Assembly (NCBI RefSeq): GCF_910591885.1
Contig: NC_063272.1
Span: 7,204,364-7,268,363, forward strand
Direction: 5' to 3'
Origin: Bombus terrestris
Lineage: Eukaryota; Arthropoda; Insecta; Hymenoptera; Apidae
DNA: 64,000 nucleotides
Position numbers and translations under genes: made by a program. Shown here piece by piece: positions 38,077-48,980 of this stretch; within the stretch, counting starts at the first letter, position 1; each line of letters starts with the position of its first letter. The notes under the pieces were generated by a model, which searched no databases, was not told where the DNA came from, and saw nothing but the letters and a program-made list of their open reading frames with translations.

Positions 38077-38208
38077 AGAGAAAATACTGGAGGTCGCGGT
38101 GAAGGGAGGGGAAAGAGGGAAACCTTTCACGAGTCGAGTGTAACGGGGGTGCAGGTTTTGGTTAGGGGTTAGGATCGTTCGGCGAGAAGGGCCTGCTATG
38201 GTTGAGTC

Positions 38209-38243
<35 letters not shown>

Positions 38244-38271
38244 GACAGAGAAAGAGAGAGGGAGAGAGAGA
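38209..38271. repeat. (AG)n microsatellite, interrupted
   Basis: AG dinucleotide repeat over about 62 bp, with a few GGG, ACAG and AAAG interruptions. Confidence 0.9.
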
Positions 38272-38362
38272 TATGAACGAGACTGAGCTAAGGTTAGAGA
38301 GAAAGGAAATGGGGTCTATGGAAGCACATCGGCCGAGAAAGTGAGACAAAGGGATGAAGGAG

Positions 38363-38395
38363 AGGTACACAGGGTGTTTGAAAAGTAACTTCCTG
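38363..38395 (+). mobile_element. Possible mariner-like terminus
   Basis: ACACAGGGTGTTTGAAAAGT followed by AACTTCC resembles the CAGGGTGTTYRAAAAGT termini of some Tc1/mariner elements in insects. No second end or TA pair is visible. It may be a chance match or an end fragment. Confidence 0.2.
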
Positions 38396-41300
38396 GTTTT
38401 ACTTCCATGTAGCCAAAGGAAGGCGGCAGGAAAAGAATTCGAATCGAGTCGTGGCTGGTTTCGAATTTTTACACTATTCTTGCATTTTTCTCTTTTTCTT
38501 CTCTTGCATCGCGAGATATTTTATTCGTAAGATGAGATGTTTGTTCATTTTGTTTCATTGGAGACTTTACTTATATAACTTTTGCTCGTCGTTTCAGTTG
38601 GAAATTACTTTTTTTTTTTTTGTAAAAAGACAGAGGAATAGTATAACACGTGCTGTGGCTATAAAAAGTGTTTGTGTATCGCAGTACTTATTATAGCATT
38701 TAAACGTTAATTAAGCAAAGTTGAAGAATATCGTATGACTGTGAAACTTTGAAAATGAAATGCCTGATGATAAAAACATTTTGTGTAACATGCAGGGGAG
38801 CTTGGATTAAATTAACATACTTTGTAAAGTTATACAGTTACGCTTATGCAGTTGGTTTTCGATACTTGATCACAAATAGGCTAAAGTACACTTGTTGGTT
38901 CCACTTCTGTATACAACCCCAGTTGAACAGTAAGAAGCGATAAGACGTTAATCTGATCGTGTCGAGATACATCTACAAGCTTGCCAATCTCCTTTAATTA
39001 AATTATGCCTATATAATTCTTTGATATTATGATTTTCTAAATCTTCGCTCATAATGAATGTGATAAAAAAGTGAAAGACGACGAAGGCAAACAACGATTT
39101 AAATACGCGTGCTAAATAAGTGTAAGCGAACGTTAAAGAAAATAGAAGGCTTAAGCATTCGAGTTATCCACATGCAAGTGGTGGACAGATCGTTTTTCGG
39201 CGACCACATTAAAGGTATTGAACTATTAATTTCATTGTTCAACGTTATGTAAACTATATCCGTTACGCAAACGCATAATACATTTCTATCCCTTGAAGGA
39301 AAATGAAAAGACTAGATGGCAATAAAAAGAGGGTAGGCAACCCGGTGAAAGGGATGTTATGGAAGAAAGAAAGCAACTTGATTTCGTCGTATTTCGAATC
39401 GATTACGATACTCACGTGTCGTTAAATATTTCAACGATTAGTCTCCTTAGAGCAGTGCAAATATAAAGCGACGCAAGCGCTAGAACGTCGATACCAGAGA
39501 AGCTCTAACCATCCCCTCTTGATCATCCGTCGCTTTTTCGCAGTTCTCAAGCTTTTATTTTTAAATTATGTTTCAGCAAACGAATCGAAATAATCGAATT
39601 TTAATAATATTCACACGACGTTCAAAGAATCGGACAAGCAAAAAGATTCGACGCTTTTAATATTCCAAGGAAATATTCGATAACGAGAGATCGTGCGTCT
39701 CAACGTAATCGAAGATGGCAGGAATGAACACGACGAGCACGTTATTGTCGATTTTTTTTAGTTTAATGTCGGTGAAGAAGAATATTCTAATATTCTACGG
39801 AGTTTCAAGCAACTACGAAGTTTCATAGAATCTAAAGGTACAAGTATTGTGACAAATAATATACTTTGTTATTTTCGATATTTTAATATCGCGACGAGCG
39901 ATATATTTGAGGTTATGAAACATTCGTAAGATGGAAAAATATATGTTTAGCCCCAAAATCGAATAAACATTTTATCAACATGGAATTAATTAACATTTAT
40001 TGAATATTAAAAACATCCTTCTGTAATAAATGTGAACTAGCTTATCGTCCTCTTCTCCTGCATACTTCGATTCTTTCGTAGTTTGCTAAAACATGAAATA
40101 TTTTTTGCACTTAGACAAATACGATCGATTTAAAAGCGACCGAAAAAGCGTAGCAGCGAGTTTAAAAAGAAAAAGAGACGTTCACGCTAGAACGCGAAAT
40201 CGATAATGAAAAATCCGTATCTTGTTAGAATAACCCAAGAAGACACGAAATTCGTTTATCGACTTCGTTTCGTCATTTTTGCGCGTGTGTGCGTAAACCG
40301 TAGCGATACGTTTCGTTAACGCGGATAACAATTTTATCGCGAAATAATGCAATCGAACGAGATAAATCTGGCCAAAAATATTTCGCATTTATTGGTAAAT
40401 ATTTTACAAGCACGGCGTTGCTTCAAAAGGGATTCGTATGATCGAACGCATTTTTTTTGGAAAACAAAGATTTTATCGCTGGATATGACTCTGATTGTTA
40501 CATCGTCCGAAAAATTTAATTCTCATATTGTACAGAGTGTTTCAGAGAATTTGTTGTTAACAACGAAAAAAATATATTCTACCAACAACTTTTCTTCTTT
40601 AAAGGATTCTGTTGCATTTTTATGCTGATAGGTTCAAGAAGAGCATGAGATAGCTTTACGAGCGTGCAATAGTTTAAAGTAAATGGTTCAATATCTACGA
40701 ACATCGGTTCAATGTATTTTCGATTCAAAGAAATACGGAATTCATCCTGGAAATTTTATTTCAGTACTTTACAAATAGAGAGAAATATAAGTAGTAGTTT
40801 AAAATGTAACTTGGCTACACTGATTGTTACCTGTTTGTTGTAGACTATATAAATTTAATAGACATACATTTTGTAATTTTCTCTCAAGTGTTACGTTCAT
40901 AATAAATTACCACGAATGTCTTTTCTATTCGTGAAAAAGAATAATTAAATAAGTATATATTATTATTAAATAAATAGTAATGTATTAGTAAATAAGTAAA
41001 TAGTAGTTTATTGATTTTGTTAAAGTTGCAAACTTTAACGTGAAAAGCATAGATAGATAAAGTATATTTTCCTGTAAAAAGATTGGAAAAAGTCGTAAAT
41101 TATAATTTTTATCGTTTCTTTCTAAATTCCACAAACGAAAATAAAATTAAAAATTCATATTTTTCTCTTTCTAATCCATAGATATTCCATTAATTCATAA
41201 ACTATAGCTCTCAAATATTTAATTAATACTGCCTAACTACTTTCTGTTACTACTTTCTGAATACAGTTCGCTTATCAGTTTCTTGCATTTTCATTCATTT

Positions 41301-42097
41301 ATCGATTTAATTGAATTTTGTTGGGTTGACAACTATAAAAATATTTCGTATATACAATCGGAGTGAAACATCCTGTACATCGATTTCGCTATCTCACACA
41401 GTTGTTCGTTATCCGTGTCCACCGATAGCCATTAATTTCGTAAAAGAGTGCGTGATACAAATTCAATAAATTTACCCCTGCCGATATTTCATTACAGAAC
41501 GTGATAATCTGCCGTAACACCTGCAGCTGAATCAAAGAATCCCTTGCGCGTGTTATTATTATTGTAGACTACATTCAATTCCAAAATGAAATTAATCTCG
41601 AAAAAAAAAAACATTCACCGTTCTCCTATAAACATTTTCGATAATTAAAAATCACTCAACCCGGACAGCTCAAACCAAACTCGAAAATTCGGATTCTGGA
41701 TCTCTAAACCTTACTATTAGCAAATGTTACTATTAGTATATTCCATCACGAATCTCTTTTTCTTTCTCCAAATACAACGATGATTATTGCAACGTTATTG
41801 CTCGCTATGAGGCCATTTTTCGGATATTTTCGAACTGTACGAGAGTTAGATTTGAAACAGACGAGAGACGCAACATTCGTGAAATTTCGATTAGACGATG
41901 AAGCAGATTTATAGTATACGATCGGTCGTAAAAGTATGTCCAGTGATTTTATCTAAAATATAATTTTAAAATTATACGCAATACGTAATTGAATTCTAAT
42001 TAAAATTATACTTGTCGATGTATAATCTTTGTTTCCCTTTTTGCCACACCATCATTGTACAATGAAATAACACATATCCACGGAAAATAGATTTTTA
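38396..42097. other. AT-rich non-coding stretch
   Basis: No gene is seen. At 41331 the word TTGGGTTGACAACTA matches the mariner terminal repeat at 14 of 15 positions but then diverges and has no partner, so a solo terminus is possible. Frames are short and typical of chance. Confidence 0.5.
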
Positions 42098-42159
42098 CAT
42101 GAAATATTCATTAATTGAATATTTCATGAATATTTAATGAATATTTAATGAATATTCAA
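42098..42159. repeat. Perfect 13-bp inverted repeat running into an 11-bp tandem
   Basis: The arms at 42098-42110 and 42116-42128 are exact reverse complements (CATGAAATATTCA) around a 5-base loop. The right arm is also the first unit of four tandem 11-mers (TGAATATTTMA-type) at 42116-42159. Confidence 0.9.
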
Positions 42160-42333
42160 TATCTAACGAACGAATGTTTAAAGTATCGAATACTTTCGTC
42201 TTATAATCGGTTGTATTTTCAATAATACATTATACTAGACTCGCTATTGCGATCTAATCGTCGAAACGAATCAAATGGCGGCGTGAAGACGCTAGAAGCA
42301 ACGAATGAGCGATGTTGGAAAGATCGAGCGGAT

Positions 42334-42387
42334 GACGCACGTGAAGATATTGGACGTAACGACGCATGTAAAGATATTGAACATAAA
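42334..42387 (+). repeat. 27-bp tandem duplication
   Basis: Two adjacent 27-bp units begin GACGCACGTGAAGATATTGG and GACGCATGTAAAGATATTGA. The minus-strand frame across them repeats Ser-Asn-Ile-Phe-Thr-Cys-Val, as a consequence of the duplication. Confidence 0.85.
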
Positions 42388-42652
42388 GGTGCAGGAGCGG
42401 TGTGTTTTCACTTCATAACATGATGCTATGCCGTTCAGCGAATTTATATTTCTAACGAAACAGCGCACAATGACGTGAGATCTCGCCATTGGAATGCAAA
42501 TATCTTTTTTCCGCGTTACTTTGACTTGATTTTCAGATTAAATTCGTGTCTGTGACGTTCTCTTGAACGTTCGAAAGATATCAATAACGCGTCGTAAACT
42601 GATATAACAATCAAACTTTCTTCTTATAAATTCTTACATTTCATGGAAAATA

Positions 42653-42733
42653 TTGAGTTGGCAACTAAGTGGTTGCGGATTTTGTCATTAGGTGATATTG
42701 ACAAAATCCGCAACCACTTAGTTGCCAACTCAA
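42653..42733. mobile_element. Mariner-derived MITE with perfect 35-bp arms
   Basis: The left arm 42653-42687 (starting TTGAGTTGGCAACTAAGTGG) is the exact reverse complement of the right arm 42699-42733, around an 11-base spacer. The arm sequence is an irritans/mellifera-type mariner terminal repeat. TA precedes the left end. The right flank is TT instead of TA. The element is two terminal repeats with almost nothing between them, and it can form a long hairpin. Confidence 0.8.
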
Positions 42734-45580
42734 TTCTATCATCTAATTTCAAAGGAGTTATATCTTCGAATCTATTTAAATTATTATTCCCTTCTGCAAC
42801 TGCTTTACATATAAAATAATTAGAAATCTGTTCAGCCATAAGACGATATAAAAGCCAGGAAATTGACAAAAGCGGATCGATGTGTCACATTTCTCTCGCG
42901 TAGCTTTCGATCCTTTTAAGCGGTATATATAATTAGCTAATTGAACAGCGTCACCATTGTGGTATCGCAACAATGTTGCATCGCTCATTTGCATGGAGCA
43001 TAAAAGGAACGCTTGTTGAGTAGTAGGTCATCCGTTTGCACGCGATACAGTTGGTACAAAAACACGATGTGTTTTTAGAAACGGAGCCATGAGACACGCA
43101 TCTTCCAATTGATTCGCGTGGAATCTTCTCACTTGCGGTATACTAATCACCGTGACGATGATCTCGCGCCCCGGGGGTTACGTGCTAATTTGTTCCACGC
43201 TCGACGATCTTCTCCGCGCTCGTTAACGCCAATGTTCCGTCTTATGTTCCCTTAGAGGGTATATACCCCCCGTCCATAAATAGTAGGATTCTTCATAGGA
43301 AGAACGCAGCAAATCATTAGAAAATTATGACAAATCGTTCGTATCATTGAGAATTACTGTTTGAAATTTTAGAGTATAAATACGCTATATCTTATTTCAT
43401 ATAGTCCCATTGATATTATTTATATTATATTATATATATTTATATTATAAATCCCATTGATTATATATACTAAATTATATTTTTTATTTTGTTTTCTATA
43501 GAGAAGCAATTTCAAAATCCGATACTTTACCCAAATTGTTTCTTTTTTTTTTAAATTTAGTTCTGAAATAAAAAATATGTTTTTGTCACTGTGTTGGATA
43601 TGCAAAAAATATTGGTTTATTGTCAAAGTATTGCTCATGGCGTGGTACTAACACGGTGTTTCCTTTCTCGACCAATTACACTGAAACATTTCCTTTTTTA
43701 ATCATCGAGTAAACCAACATTAAAATTGGAAAATCAACAACAACGGACTGGCATGTGTACTGGCTTTATTCTTGCCTAATCTATTATAAATCTTCTCGTT
43801 GACGTCTCTATGAATCGCCTGACTACGGAGTTAACGCGTCATTCTTAATTCGTTATTTTCCCACAACTATAAGAAACGACTTTTACAAACTTTATCCACG
43901 TGCTTCAGAATACAAGACAATTCAGGTTAATTAACACAATTCGTAAGAGAATCAACCGGTATCTGTAAATTTTGTATCGTTTTAAACAATTATTACCGAT
44001 CGAACTGTCTATGCAAATTCAAATTTCTATGCGTGCAATTGTGAAAGAAAGAAACAATACTTAACATCGCGTTTTGTCTCATCCTTTGAACGTTTTAACT
44101 AAATTCCTTGCTCGAAATATTTCGTATATTCTCGAATATTATTCGCGTTCGTGCAACTTTTCGCATCTTGAAATTTCCCATAAATGTACGAATAACAATA
44201 ACCATAATAATCTTTTCGTAATCCTTATCCTTGGTATTTCAAATTCCACTAGTCGTGTGAAATTATGTACGTTAAAATTTGTGCATAACGACGAGGGTCT
44301 GCTAGTAAGCGTTTGTTCACGCTTCTTCAACCAACTTTCCATCTGGAAGGCTTCCGTTCCACGGTGAACCGGATAACCGCGAAACGCATCGCCGACGAGG
44401 AGGTTCCGATTGCGTGCTGCCATACGGAATCGGTTCGATGGGATCAGCGCTAAGGTTTCGTGCGTGCAGAACCTCGAGTAGGATCGTTCGTTCGTCGGAT
44501 TAACTTCTAATTTGTGTTACCTTTGACAACTGACTGGTGTAATTGGCGTTAAAGCCGAATATTAAATTACGTCCATGAAAGATTTTATCATCGCGTTATT
44601 ATTCATTTTTCTGGTTTTTCTCTTTGATCGTTATATATTTATATCCGTGTGAAAGTTTATAGAAATGGATAAGGTTTGAAACGTTACGAGGTTACAAGGT
44701 TTAAGGGACGATTTAGAAAGGGATTAACGCGACGAACGAGGATCCTGGTTGAAAGATTATGGAAAAACGAGGAGTATAATACATTGATATTTGATAGTTA
44801 CGAATAGATCGATTTATTTTATACTTCCTTGGAAGAGACAAGTTTACACGTATCAGTTAGTACTATTGTTCAAAATTTGCATTAATTTAAATTAATACGT
44901 ATTGTATTTAAATTTTGACGGAAACCTCTATTTTCATCCGCAATTTTAATCTGATGAATCTAATTAAATGATTCTGATTAATTATTTCGATTACTCCGTT
45001 TCCCCTCCCACTAAAAAACTTCCGCAAACACAATCACTTAAAACCGATACAAAATTAGTTCAGTAAAATTCCTATGGCAAACGCGTTTGTATCTCCATGT
45101 GTATACAGCCTATGAAAAGTGATTGAAATCCTCAAAAATTCACTGAATCAACGAAATTTCTACAGCTTGCGAATTAACCATTACGATCTTTGCTGCCTCT
45201 ACTGTTAAACCGTTGCTCGGATTTCTCGTGTCATTTAATTTCACTGTTTCTATCAAGCAAAAAGATTTTCAACGTTGGAAGAAAAACTTGGGCACGCGTT
45301 AAAGCTCGTGAATCACGCGTATCGACAACGATTCTTTCATACTTCTCTCGAACTGAAGACGCTTGTGAACGATAGAGTAACACGGATTCTACGTAAACTG
45401 AATATAAATTCGAGCAGTGCCATAGATTTAAAAAGAATCCCGAGCGACAAATACTCAATTACCCGAAACCGTGTGATTACCCGTCACGAGATCGACTCTA
45501 TCCATCTCGAGTACACACGATCTAACGAAGGAATATCGATATCGGTGCGAGTGGCTCGCGTAACGGATAAAATGCTGAAG
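42734..45580. other. Non-coding stretch
   Basis: AT-rich with a mixed segment at 43010-43290. The latter holds the palindrome GGGTATATACCC at 43257-43268, which includes a TATATA box but lacks further promoter evidence. No gene is recognised. Confidence 0.5.
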
Positions 45581-45589
45581 TTTTAGCGT

Positions 45590-45876
45590 GGAACGAGCGT
45601 TCGGCTCAGAATTCGCGGTTCGGCCAGCTTACACGATCGCAAGTGACCGTGAAGAGGCACGACACTGTAAAATAAGGACGCGCATCCACCTTTCTACTCG
45701 TGGTACCGCAAAGAAAACGGTGACCCGCGGCGCGGTGCATTCCAGCTTGTTAGTTTGGCTGCCGGTTGCCGCCGCTGGCTCGCGCTTGTGCTCGTGCTCG
45801 CTCCGCTTTTCTTTTCCCTTGGCGAAGTTACGCGCGCGCGGCGATTCACTTCGCTTGAAAATAATACACCGGGGAT

Positions 45877-45907
<31 letters not shown>

Positions 45908-46052
45908 AACCAAGCTTCTCGAGAGCAGGCTTGGTGTTGCTTGCGCGCCGCTCGAAACGTTCGCGGGCATTCTTCCATGACCGCTCGATTAACGTACGCA
46001 GTCAATTATGCTAACTCCTACGGTATGCGTTCGTTCGTCAGGTTCCAACAGC

Positions 46053-46086
<34 letters not shown>

Positions 46087-46121
46087 AACGGTTAAACGAG
46101 ACGCAAGAGGGAAAAGAGAGA

Positions 46122-46160
<39 letters not shown>

Positions 46161-46300
46161 CATTCTCTGCTTTATAAATTGTTAGATGTCTGAACGCCAC
46201 TTCTTCAACTTCTCGGCTCGACTCGGCTGCTTCCACGTCGCTCTCACCCTTTCACGGGAATCCCTTTGATCCCCGTTCTCTTCGCCGTCGTTCTACGCGC
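45590..46300 (+). promoter_or_regulatory. CpG-rich island with GA tracts
   Basis: CG-dense sequence (GCGCGCGCGG at about 45832) is followed by GA tracts at 45879-45908 and 46054-46157. A CpG-rich core followed by GA-rich sequence on the plus strand fits an insect promoter and 5' leader. The frames on both strands are low-complexity or start at non-ATG codons. No TATA box is seen in a convincing position. Confidence 0.3.
46054..46157. repeat. (GA)n microsatellite, two blocks
   Basis: GA repeats at about 46054-46086 and 46117-46157, separated by a short unique stretch. Confidence 0.9.
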
Positions 46301-46364
46301 CGGATTGTTCTTGCCTTTCCGGTTGTCGATTGTTCGGTTTCGCGGTTTGGATATTTAGACGCGA

Positions 46365-46380
46365 GCGTACGTACGTACGT
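46365..46380. repeat. (GTAC)n microsatellite
   Basis: Self-complementary GTAC repeat of four units, followed by CGGTCGGT. Confidence 0.85.
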
Positions 46381-46399
46381 CGGTCGGTTGGCAATGATG

Positions 46400-47150
46400 G
46401 ATTTGGAAAAATATTTCGAGCACGCGGGTTTGTTTGGGACTTTGTCTGGGTGTCTGGGTCTATTCGGAGATATGAAAGATGCGATAAGACGCGTTTCTCG
46501 TGTTTCATCAAGGGAGGAATTTTATTGACCATTTAGTTACGTCGTCTACTATACTAATTCTATGCGGTTTTACGTTTGTCATTTTTCGTTGTTCCGAACG
46601 TTTTTGGTAAAAAAGGTTGTTACGAATTCAACGTCGAGAATTTAGAGGAATGGGTCTCAAATTTAGAGAAACGATAGGCACGAATTTGTCATCTTTCCTC
46701 TTGGAATCTTCGTTTATAGCGCGTGTATCGCTTGTTTCTCAGGGAGAATGTTGCCAGAGGAAAGAAAGGAGAAGAATCTACTTAAAAAAAGTCATATATT
46801 CGCATAAAAAGGAAGTTAAAATCGCCATGCTAAATATTAATAGAAGACACAAAGCCTTTTCTCCGCGTCGAATCCCTAAACCCAAGTATCACCCTTCCAA
46901 TGTGTCGCAACCCCTCTATATTCCGAACCGCACCTTAGCCTCGTCCGATCCACCCTCTTGAAACGTAATTTCAAAAGAAAGGGGAACCTCCTAACCCGAA
47001 CCAGTCTCTATATTCCTGTCTAACCTAACGTTCACTTATAACAGCTTCATCCGAGCAATAAATCCACAAACATAACCTCCGTTCACCGAACAACGTTCAA
47101 CAAAATTTTAATCACCGATAATACGCAAGATGGGCCAACTACGATTCCAA
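46400..47150. other. Non-coding stretch
   Basis: No gene is recognised. The part at 46860-47150 is A/C-rich on the plus strand. A 114-codon plus frame (46617-46961) starts at a non-ATG codon and has no domain. Confidence 0.5.
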
Positions 47151-47156
47151 CTGCTA

Positions 47157-47660
47157 AACCATAAGTTTAAACTCACAAGCTATGTTCATCGGCTATGTTT
47201 TCCATCGACACGATTCGTTGGTTCGCGAAATACCAACAAAGAATTTAGCGCACACGACGGCGCTAATGTAATTTTGATTTAGCTTTCTGCCGGCCATAAA
47301 TATCAACATCGAATACCTACTTACGTTATTATCGAAATAACCCAGCCGTAACAGATTTCAGTTTATTCAATATTTTACGTTATAACACAGAGTATTATGC
47401 GAACAACAGATCTATAACGAAACAGCTAGAAGATTGAAACAGCGAAACGCATTCGAGTTGTACCAAACGTGCTCACACTTTTGGTCGACGGTGTATACGC
47501 TCTATCGATGCTATTCGTTGGTTCGGCTAAGATACCAACGAGAAACCTTCAACACGCACAGCGATTCAACCTCTAAATTATAAGTTTAATACCACGATTG
47601 CTCGTTAACTACGCTCTATCGATGCAATTGTTGGGTCCTCGAGATGGCAACGAGGAATCT
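47157..47660. repeat. Diverged repeat modules with GTTGGT/ACCAAC hairpins
   Basis: Three related segments are seen. The first has GTTGGT at 47217-47222 and ACCAAC at 47232-47237. The second has CGTTGGT at 47516-47522 and ACCAACG at 47534-47540. The third, near 47625-47655, keeps only GTTG...CAAC. The 16-mer TACGCTCTATCGATGC is exact at 47496-47511 and 47610-47625, and ATAAGTTTAA occurs at 47161 and 47580. The origin and function are unknown. Confidence 0.55.
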
Positions 47661-47801
47661 ATCGCGCGTCGAGGCAGATTCGGGATGTAAGTAGATTATT
47701 CTGGTCTTAAGACACATATAGGCGGAGTTCAGAACGTCGTATAGAAATACTCATTCTAATCATAGGAAATTCCTTTAACAGAGTGACTGGGAGCGGCGTG
47801 A

Positions 47802-47818
47802 GGGGGCGGGAGGGAGGG
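47802..47818 (+). promoter_or_regulatory. G-quadruplex motif
   Basis: GGGGGCGGGAGGGAGGG has four runs of at least three G with single-base loops, the most stable class of parallel quadruplex. It lies about 60 bp before an ACG tract and about 210 bp upstream of a TATA box. Folding and any role in transcription are inferred. Confidence 0.7.
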
Positions 47819-47880
47819 AGAAAAGATAGGAGAGAGGGTGCACCCCACCTCTGAAAATTTCACCAAGGAGTCAAGACTGT

Positions 47881-47976
47881 CGACGACGACGACAACGGCG
47901 ACGACGCTGACGACGACGACGACGCCGACGACGACGACGACGACGACGACGACAACGACAACGACAACGACAACGA

Positions 47977-48007
<31 letters not shown>

Positions 48008-48017
48008 GACGTCGACG
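47881..48017. repeat. (ACG)n trinucleotide tract
   Basis: About 137 bp of ACG/GAC repeats with ACA and GGT interruptions. On plus it gives poly-Thr frames and on minus poly-Val frames. Both are artefacts of the repeat. Confidence 0.95.
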
Positions 48018-48025
48018 GGGCTGGC

Positions 48026-48060
48026 TATAAATACCAACCCCTCTGGCCTCTCTCCCTCGG
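48026..48060 (+). promoter_or_regulatory. GC-flanked TATA box, putative core promoter
   Basis: TATAAATA at 48026-48033 is embedded in GC-rich DNA (GGGGCTGGC before, CCAACCCC after), the classic core promoter form. A start site would be expected near 48055, inside a pyrimidine-rich run, but no good TCAGT-type initiator is seen. The region downstream (48040-48400) is a pyrimidine tract on plus. Since it is GA-rich on minus, a minus-strand transcript could equally explain the island. Confidence 0.35.
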
Positions 48061-48420
48061 CAGCCTCTCTTCGCTGTGTTCTCTCTGCTTTTCCCTCCCG
48101 AGAGAGTTGTGTTCTCATCCCTTCCCCTCTACGCTCTTTCCTCCATACGCCTCTCTTTCTCTTTCGTATTATCATATCTCGTCTAACCAAGGCAAAGTCG
48201 TTTTCCTCTTTCTCGATTCTACGTCCGTTTCTCTCCTCAGCTTCTTCCTCTTTCTCCCTGTTATATTGGCCGTCTTGTTCCTTCTTTGTCGATCCTCCTT
48301 CGTCCGTTCTGTTTCGCTCTCCTCCCTATTCCTTTCTCGTTTTATCTCGGTTCAGTCTGTTTCTCTTTACTCGATCCCCGAGCTACGTCTCTCTTCCGCT
48401 GTCCTAACCACCGTATGGTT
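48040..48420. other. Pyrimidine-rich tract
   Basis: CT-rich plus strand (TCTCTCTT, TTCCTC, TTTCTC words) directly after the TATA box. Long Ser/Leu/Phe-rich frames here come from the base bias and are not listed as genes. Confidence 0.7.
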
Positions 48421-48980
48421 CATGCTCGTACGCCTCTACTCCACAATATGTATTTAAAATAGCTGCATGCTGCAAAATAACTGAAATAGCCGTGAAGGGT
48501 CGATGATCCCCGTGGCTCCTACTTCCTGGAACAGCCGCGTCTTCATGGATTTTCGACGGCGACCGACAACGGGCTGTCGTCGCCACCGGCGCTAGCCACC
48601 GTGTCCTTTTGCCTGCCTCCTTTTCCTTCACCACCGTCGTCGCATCGTTCAACTATCTGCTCCCTGTTCCTATGATCTGTGTGCACAATCTCGTCGTCGA
48701 GTGGTTGCTGGGCGAAAACAATGGGCAGCCGATGATCGTCACTTCTTCGCTCGTCGAGAGTCCACTGCGACCATAATTCTCAAGACCACTTGCCTTTTTC
48801 TCATTTACTCTGTAGTCGAAGAAGACTCGAAATTTTCTTCTTTATTTCCATCTATCTGCTCTTTTCATGCGAATATTGACGACCTTTCCGGTGTACTCGT
48901 GCGTTAAGGATCGAGCAGAAAAATAATGGCTAAATGGAAAACGATTGAAAAATGTAAGGTAATTTATATATCGCTTTTTC

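Larger units (their letters stand above)
37501..38362 (+). promoter_or_regulatory. GA/GAC-rich island
   Basis: Purine-rich plus strand (GAGAGA, GGAAGG, AAAGGA words) with a GAC/GTC trinucleotide tract at 38017-38076 and a long GA run at 38209-38271. Frames open on both strands encode only Arg/Glu/Lys-rich or Ser/Phe/Leu-rich low-complexity peptides. The pattern resembles insect 5' leader or promoter DNA on the plus strand. No TATA box in a suitable position or clear donor is identified. Confidence 0.3.

Noticed and set aside
41331..41345. TTGGGTTGACAACTA, possible solo mariner terminus
   Set aside because: It matches at 14 of 15 positions but is not preceded by TA and has no partner arm. It is too short to call.
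45275..45586. 103-codon plus frame of balanced composition
   Set aside because: It begins at TTG with no ATG start or clear acceptor upstream, so there is no basis for a gene call.
47756..48407. Plus frame with poly-Thr and minus frame with poly-Val across the ACG repeat
   Set aside because: Both are direct translations of a trinucleotide repeat plus a CT-rich tract.
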